Assembly: GCF_039851965.1 (NCBI RefSeq)
Contig: NZ_CP156674.1
Coordinates: 1,426,001 to 1,490,000 of the forward strand
Length of the DNA stretch: 64,000 nucleotides
Direction: 5' to 3'
From: Pseudalkalibacillus hwajinpoensis
Lineage (GTDB): Bacteria > Bacillota > Bacilli > Bacillales > Guptibacillaceae
The notes below the pieces were generated by a model, which had not been told where the DNA came from, searched no databases, and worked only from the letters and a program-made list of their open reading frames with translations. How positions within the stretch are numbered: position 1 is the first letter of the stretch; every line of letters begins with the position of its first letter. Position numbers and translations under genes: made by a program. Positions 59,838 to 64,000 of this stretch are shown here, piece by piece.

Positions 59838-60416
59838 CTATTTCCCCTCCATTCTACTGTGTACGCCTCCTATAAATAACGTCCAGGAGTTTTCTAATCG
59901 CTTCTGATGTTCATCAGGAGAATAATAGAATACTTGCTCAAATACACCATCGAGTAAACATAAATACGCATCAAAAATGCGCTCCCACTCTGTATTTCCT
60001 ACCATTTGAACGAGAATCGATTTAATGACACTTCTCATCACGTCCTCTGTTTTTTCAAACATGCTATGGAGATCGCTTCTTAATGTTTCGGGCGGAAAAA
60101 GCATCATTCGCTTAAAAATAAGACCCATCTCATCATTGCGTAAATACTCCGTATTTTTGAGAAGAAGTCTATAAAGCTGCTCCTCAGGTTGCATATCAGC
60201 CACCTTAACTGCTGTTTGTTCAAAAAAAGCATTGTAATCCACTGTAACTTTATGGATAACGCTTAAGAATAGATCTTCTTTATTTTTAAAATGAGCATAC
60301 AAAGAAGGTTTTTTTATTCCAACACCTGAAGCAATATCTGAAAGGGAGGTCCCTTCAAATCCATTACGAGCAAATAATGTAAGGGCTGTTTCTTTAATTC
60401 TTTCCTGGGTATCCAA
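59838..60416 (-). CDS. TetR family regulator of SMR pair
   Basis: A 192-residue TetR-type repressor. The helix-turn-helix is in the first 50 residues (FEGTSLSDIASGVGIKKPSL, YAHFKNKEDLFLSVIHKV), and a variable ligand domain follows. The start is probably TTG at 60416, 8 bp after AGGGGAG; a longer frame exists. It leads a tetR-SMR-SMR-small peptide operon. A strong promoter and two similar inverted elements upstream point to autorepression. Confidence 0.88.
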   Translation of the reverse strand: MDTQERIKETALTLFARNGFEGTSLSDIASGVGIKKPSLYAHFKNKEDLFLSVIHKVTVDYNAFFEQTAVKVADMQPEEQLYRLLLKNTEYLRNDEMGLIFKRMMLFPPETLRSDLHSMFEKTEDVMRSVIKSILVQMVGNTEWERIFDAYLCLLDGVFEQVFYYSPDEHQKRLENSWTLFIGGVHSRMEGK

Positions 60417-60430
60417 ATGCACCACTCCCC

Positions 60431-60446
60431 TACCAATCGTTAGGTA
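60431..60446 (-). promoter_or_regulatory. TetR operator candidate 1
   Basis: TACCAATCGTTAGGTA is a partial palindrome (TACC/GGTA ends). It resembles the element at 60476-60491 with 11 of 13 shared positions in TACCnnTCGTTAG. It lies just before the tetR start. Confidence 0.5.
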
Positions 60447-60475
60447 ATACAAAAAAATAAAAGCAGGCTTCTGCC

Positions 60476-60491
60476 TACCGTTCGTTAGTTA
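60476..60491 (-). promoter_or_regulatory. TetR operator candidate 2
   Basis: TACCGTTCGTTAGTTA is the second copy of the TACCnnTCGTTAG element. It sits over the predicted transcription start, overlapping the -10 box edge, where a repressor would block initiation. Confidence 0.5.
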
Positions 60492-60519
60492 TTATATCAT
60501 CTGACGCAATCTCATGCAA
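60491..60519 (-). promoter_or_regulatory. SigA promoter of tetR-SMR operon
   Basis: On the minus strand TTGCAT, a 17-bp spacer and a perfect TATAAT. Confidence 0.8.
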
Positions 60520-60540
60520 TAAAGTGGCCTTATTAAATGC

Positions 60541-60580
60541 AAAAAAAAAGCAGCCCTCTGGAGGATACCAGAGCAGCTGC
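60541..60580 (-). terminator. Terminator, no gene upstream
   Basis: GCAGC-c-CTCTGG pairs with CCAGAG-ca-GCTGC and is followed by T9 on the minus strand. No protein gene precedes it for over 600 bp, so it must end an untranslated RNA or a run-through transcript. Confidence 0.8.
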
Positions 60581-60665
60581 ATCTAAGGGAATAAGGGTTT
60601 TCAAATAGTAAGACGAGCATACCAGCTTGAAAGTTTCAAAAACAAGAATATTTTTTTCCGATAGT

Positions 60666-60766
60666 CCAAATAAAAAGGCTCTGTTAGTTGAAGCCACTAT
60701 ATTTGGTTCCTTCTTCCTCTCATGTCCCATACGAGCCAAATATCAACACCGTTCATTAAGAGAGCC
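60666..60766 (-). ncRNA. Candidate structured RNA 1
   Basis: On the minus strand GGCTCT (60766-60761) pairs with AGAGCC (60682-60677), which is followed by TTTTTATTTGG. Inside it ATATTTGG and CCAAATAT form a perfect 8-bp stem. This is a closed fold of about 90 nt ending in a terminator-like T-run, with no credible open frame. The class is not recognised. Confidence 0.35.
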
Positions 60767-60769
60767 AAT

Positions 60770-60912
60770 AAAAAAAGGACCGGCAATTTGCCGGTCTTCC
60801 TGGTAACGGAATATTTGAAAGGGGGTCTTGGATACATCTTATCAAAGGCCCCAGGTAGTGAACAGGGACATCAAGCACGGGCCAAACGGCATAACAGTCC
60901 CATCTGACCCAC
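60770..60912 (-). ncRNA. Candidate structured RNA 2 with terminator
   Basis: On the minus strand GTGGGTC (60912-60906) can pair with GACCCCC (60827-60821), and GGGAC with GTCCC (60901-60897, 60869-60865). TGGCCC inside that loop can pair with GGGGCC outside it, a possible pseudoknot. A perfect 9-bp terminator, GACCGGCAA/TTGCCGGTC, follows at 60778-60796 with T7. No open frame fits. It does not match riboswitch or 6S, SRP, tmRNA or RNase P sequences I recall. Promoter not found. Confidence 0.4.
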
Positions 60913-61190
60913 ATGAAAGCCTTTTTACCCAGGTCTATTAACTCTTTTTATCCTCCTCCATCAATAAATAAGTCTTTTGAATCATATAAAGGAACTTCTA
61001 CCAGCTTTACTTTCACTTAAGAAAGAAGTGAAGCTTGTACTTACACTATTTTATAGGAATTTACAAATGAATTTGCCGGAAAATTGCTTTATATGTCAAT
61101 TCATAAAAACCCTTGAAAAGATATTTCCCTCTTAACGTATTTGTGTCAATATATAGAGAGTAAGTGAGATTGAAAGCAGGTGGAGAAAGA

Positions 61191-62348
61191 ATGTATTGTC
61201 CACATTGTGGAAAAAAAAGAAATAAAAACGATCAATTTTGTTTCTCGTGTGGCAAAGAGTTAATACCTCAAACTAGATTTAATAAAGGTCCCTCTTTCAT
61301 CTTTCGCTGGATGCCTATAATGATTTTCTTCCTACTGGGCTGTGGAATTGCAGGATATTATTTCTATGAAGAATCCGTAACGAATGCAGCCATTCGTTCT
61401 TTTGAACAAGGAGAGAATCTAGCCGAAAAAGGTGACTATGAGGCAGCACAGAAGAAATTTATAGAATCTCAGCAAACACGTTCTCGTTTTCCAGCAGCGG
61501 AGACGAATGAAGATATGATGGAAACAGCTATAACGGTTGAAAAAAATCTCCGAAAATCCGAACAGGAACGTCAAAAAGATAACTACCAGGAAGCACTTGA
61601 TCTCGTCAATCTAGCAGAAGAAAAAGCTGCTTCTTACAATGGACCTCTCTTTACTCATATTCATAAAAATATCGCTTCGAAAAGAACAACAGTGATGGTT
61701 TCTGAACTGAAGTATGATATGAAAGGAAAAGAATCAATTACAGATTTAAAACCTGTTCTGACAAGAGCTGAAACGCTTGAAGTTGACGAAGCACAGGAAA
61801 TCGCGGAACAAATAAGAAGTCAAATCGTCGACTTCTCTATAAACGAAGCAAATCAATTTCTCAAGGAAAACCATTTTACCAAAGCCCTGCGATCAGTAGA
61901 AGAGGGCTTACAAATGAATAAGAACAATGAAAAATTACTTAACCTACAGAATATAATTAACAACAGAAAAGAAGCTTTCGAGGCAGAACAACAGCAGCGT
62001 ATTGAACAGGCTATGGTCGCAGCAGCAAAAGAAGATGAAATGAATCGAACGAATGCGATTGAGCTTACCGAGGTTAAAACAAACGTAACGGAATATAACG
62101 AACTAGAAGTAACTGGAACTGTAACGAGCAATGCAACTGTTCCCGTCAACTCGATTGGAGCTTCCTACACAGTATTCGATAGCAACGGTAAAGAGTTTGA
62201 TACTGGTGAAGTCTATATCAATCCAGACACACTCTATCCGGAAGATAGTGGTAAGTTTGATTTCATGATTTATGATGTTGGTGAGAATGTTGAGAATCTC
62301 GATGAGTTTACAATTAAAATTGATCACTTCACATGGTATCTCGATTAA
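61191..62348 (+). CDS. Zinc-ribbon membrane protein with helical repeats
   Basis: A 385-residue protein. An N-terminal zinc ribbon (MYCPHCGKKRNKNDQFCFSC, four Cys in CPHC/CFSC) is followed by a membrane segment (WMPIMIFFLLGCGIAGYYFY, about residues 40-60). Helical, TPR-like repeats come next (EQGENLAEKGDYEAAQKKFI; FLKENHFTKALRSVEEGLQM), then a C-terminal beta domain (ELEVTGTVTSNATVPVNSIG) of the FxLYD type. The start at 61191 follows AGGTGGAG. It is followed after 18 bp by an HtrA-type protease, so the two may form an envelope stress or assembly unit. Function unknown. Confidence 0.82.
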   Translation: MYCPHCGKKRNKNDQFCFSCGKELIPQTRFNKGPSFIFRWMPIMIFFLLGCGIAGYYFYEESVTNAAIRSFEQGENLAEKGDYEAAQKKFIESQQTRSRFPAAETNEDMMETAITVEKNLRKSEQERQKDNYQEALDLVNLAEEKAASYNGPLFTHIHKNIASKRTTVMVSELKYDMKGKESITDLKPVLTRAETLEVDEAQEIAEQIRSQIVDFSINEANQFLKENHFTKALRSVEEGLQMNKNNEKLLNLQNIINNRKEAFEAEQQQRIEQAMVAAAKEDEMNRTNAIELTEVKTNVTEYNELEVTGTVTSNATVPVNSIGASYTVFDSNGKEFDTGEVYINPDTLYPEDSGKFDFMIYDVGENVENLDEFTIKIDHFTWYLD

Positions 62349-62366
62349 TAGAAAGGATTGAGGCGG

Positions 62367-63527
62367 ATGTCTAAGAAATCTGCTTATCTATCCCTGGCTT
62401 TCTCCCTGTTCATCGTAATTGGGGGTGGCTCGGGTTTTTATTTTTTGCACGATTATTATAAAAGTTCAACTGTAGAAGCCACTTCTTCTCTTGGTGAAAA
62501 AGTAAAGCCTATTGAACAGGAAGTCGAATCGCTAGATTTAAAGTCAGTGATTCATGAAACCCAAAAAAGCGTTGTTCAAATTGAAGTCAACTTAAAGGAC
62601 GGCACTTCGTCAGGATCAGGCTTCCTCTACAACTCTGATGGCGATGTAATTACAAACGCCCATGTTATAGAAGGGGCTGAAAAGATCATTGTTAAAACCT
62701 CGGATGCCAAACAGTTCGAAGCTCAGATTATTGGTATGGGTGAGACAACTGATATTGCTGTTATTCGTGTACCCGGATTAAAGGATTATTCCCCACTTCC
62801 GGTGACTGAATCAAGAATGGCAGAAGTCGGTGATGATATCATTGCGCTTGGAAGCCCACTTGGTCTCCAGAACACGGTAACTACAGGAATTATCAGTGGC
62901 CTTGATCGGAAGTTTATTCTCGAACCCTACCGGTATGAGCATATCTATCAAATATCTGCCCCTATTACAAATGGAAACAGCGGCGGTCCGTTAATTGATG
63001 GAAAAACGGGAGAAGCCATAGCCATTAACTCAGCAGGAACAGATACTGGTGCGATTGGCTTTAGTATTCCCCTCCCAAATGTAATTGAGCAAATCAAAAA
63101 GTGGACAGAAGAGCCTGGAGAGATAACAGTAAATGAAGAAAGCAAAGAAGCCATCTCGACTCCCCAGGGGCTTACTGGTGAGGACTTTAAAGAGAATGCT
63201 ACGTATCTACTTGGCTACTTTTATGAAAGCCTATCAACACAAGACTACGTAACCGCTTATTCCCTGCTTGGGAGTCGGTGGCAAAGTAATATGACGTATG
63301 AGAGTTTCAGAAATGGTTATATTCACACCCTGGATGTTGAGGTCTCGAATATGACTGGGAGCTTAAACAAAACAAACGATGAGGTAAAGGTAACGGCAAC
63401 GATTAAAGCGGATGAGCGAACTGAAGATAAAAAGACTACAACATCTCTTTATAATGTGACCTACCAGATTGGCTATGAGAATGATCAATTGAAAATTCTT
63501 AGCGGAAAGGCTGAGAAATTGAAGTAG
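62367..63527 (+). CDS. Membrane-anchored trypsin-like serine protease (S1C, HtrA type)
   Basis: A 386-residue protease. A membrane anchor (residues about 8-28) precedes the trypsin-like domain with catalytic His99 (ITNAHVIEG), Asp129 (TTDIAVIRV) and Ser205 (NGNSGGPL). It has no PDZ domain, unlike HtrA and DegP. A C-terminal extension of about 110 residues (LLGYFYESLSTQDYVTAYSL) resembles NTF2-like or DUF4878-type domains. The ATG at 62367 follows AAAGGATTGAGGCGG. It ends at a strong terminator. Probably an extracytoplasmic quality-control protease acting with its upstream partner. Confidence 0.87.
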   Translation: MSKKSAYLSLAFSLFIVIGGGSGFYFLHDYYKSSTVEATSSLGEKVKPIEQEVESLDLKSVIHETQKSVVQIEVNLKDGTSSGSGFLYNSDGDVITNAHVIEGAEKIIVKTSDAKQFEAQIIGMGETTDIAVIRVPGLKDYSPLPVTESRMAEVGDDIIALGSPLGLQNTVTTGIISGLDRKFILEPYRYEHIYQISAPITNGNSGGPLIDGKTGEAIAINSAGTDTGAIGFSIPLPNVIEQIKKWTEEPGEITVNEESKEAISTPQGLTGEDFKENATYLLGYFYESLSTQDYVTAYSLLGSRWQSNMTYESFRNGYIHTLDVEVSNMTGSLNKTNDEVKVTATIKADERTEDKKTTTSLYNVTYQIGYENDQLKILSGKAEKLK

Positions 63528-63540
63528 AGACATTGAATAC

Positions 63541-63579
63541 TTAAAAAGCTTGAGGGGATTTTCCTTTCAAGCTTTTTAA
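63541..63579. terminator. Bidirectional terminator, protease / ctaG
   Basis: TTAAAAAGCTTGA pairs perfectly with TCAAGCTTTTTAA (13 bp) between two convergent genes. Confidence 0.92.
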
Positions 63580-63585
63580 GTTTTA

Positions 63586-64000
63586 TTAATTTGCGAATCT
63601 ATGAGAGCGGGTAGCTCTGAACCATTGATAAAAGAGAATACAAATAAGTGTCGCATCAATAATATCACCGCCATAATACATTAACATCCCACCAGCTTCT
63701 GCATCTGCTACTGTAACACCAACAGGAGGATGAGCGTAAATGTATTTTGACAGTATTCCATGCCCTGCAAAAGCAAGTAAAAACACAATTCCCCGATAAA
63801 TAAACGGATATTGATGCGGGGTAGGATCAATATAGATGATTGATACAGTAAATAGGTAACCTGCTAAAAACACATGGAGATGCACGATCCAATGTAAGAT
63901 AAGACTTTGTTGCATCGCCGCGTATAAATCAGTTGCATAAAGAAACCATAACCCTCCAATATTCAGGAACAATGCAAAGATTGGATGACTAATTAATCTA
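63586..64000 (-). CDS. ctaG: Cytochrome c oxidase assembly protein CtaG, N-terminus cut by window edge
   Basis: The frame continues past the window end: upstream residues read RLISHPIFALFLNIGGLWFL, which joins smoothly with the visible part. The protein has about four membrane segments in this portion and the CtaG/Caa3_CtaG pattern (LHWIVHLHVFLAGYLFTVSI, RGIVFLLAFAGHGILSKYIY, GGMLMYYGGDIIDATLICIL). CtaG supplies copper for caa3-type cytochrome c oxidase. A TTG inside the frame at 63972 is not the real start. B. subtilis ctaG lies beside the oxidase genes; here only this end is seen. Confidence 0.82.
   Translation of the reverse strand, partial: RLISHPIFALFLNIGGLWFLYATDLYAAMQQSLILHWIVHLHVFLAGYLFTVSIIYIDPTPHQYPFIYRGIVFLLAFAGHGILSKYIYAHPPVGVTVADAEAGGMLMYYGGDIIDATLICILFYQWFRATRSHRFAN

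Noticed and set aside
60533..60739. 68-codon frame on the minus strand
   Set aside because: It crosses the T9 terminator and two RNA stems, and no ribosome-binding site supports it.
60797..60912. SAM, fluoride or 6S-type RNA assignment for structured RNA 2
   Set aside because: Only isolated short matches (for example CTTATC on the opposite strand) were seen; conserved cores of these classes are absent.

Overview
The window looks like chromosomal DNA of a low-to-mid GC, endospore-forming-type Bacillaceae. The signs are strong AAGGAGG ribosome-binding sites, frequent TTG and GTG starts, a B. subtilis-order ribose operon (rbsRKDACB), a YdaP-type pyruvate oxidase, an orphan three-PAS sporulation-type kinase, a VmlR-like ABC-F protein and a BCCT osmolyte transporter. 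A salt-tolerant or marine genus is likely but this is inference. No rRNA, tRNA, CRISPR array, complete insertion sequence or prophage was seen. The only recombination gene is a small solo tyrosine recombinase.

Layout. 1-8.7 kb: aldo/keto reductase (cut by the window start), an APH-fold kinase, the rbs operon with a LacI-type operator and a cre-like site, and a Nei glycosylase. 8.8-19.9 kb: recombinase plus K+/H+ antiporter, thioredoxin-like protein, ZIP metal transporter, BCCT transporter, Ohr peroxidase with a probable OhrR box, several small enzymes and a YtkA-type lipoprotein. 20-24 kb: an OxlT/YhjX-like MFS gene and a LytTR fragment facing a wrecked acetate-assimilation cluster (citrate synthase fused by deletion to acsA, then a deleted adk). 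24-28.2 kb: hemH, repeats and small or broken genes. 28.6-32.3 kb: a sulfolipid locus (sqdB, sqdX-like, gtrA) convergent with a DUF368 polyprenyl-phosphate flippase. 32.4-48.8 kb: mixed metabolism, several GNAT acetyltransferases, DedA, DNA repair (tag), PepF and a MOSC protein. 48.9-60.5 kb: a resistance-rich stretch: an ABC-F gene behind a complete promoter-uORF-attenuator leader, a cell-wall amidase, a histidine kinase, a second ABC-F translationally coupled to an AAC(3), and a TetR-controlled SMR pair. 60.5-64 kb: a non-coding region with terminator-capped folds, a zinc-ribbon/repeat membrane protein with an HtrA-type protease, and a CtaG gene cut by the window end.

The least explained signal is a dispersed structured repeat of about 70-145 bp. 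There are four copies (around 17.9, 25.2, 26.7 and 58.8 kb). They share the same ordered hairpins, and the last hairpin keeps its pairing while its sequence changes. One copy is the leader of the ABC-F/AAC(3) operon.

A second theme is gene decay. About ten genes carry frameshifts or internal deletions. Those at single bases could be assembly errors; the deletions in citrate synthase, acsA, adk and coaW cannot be explained that way.
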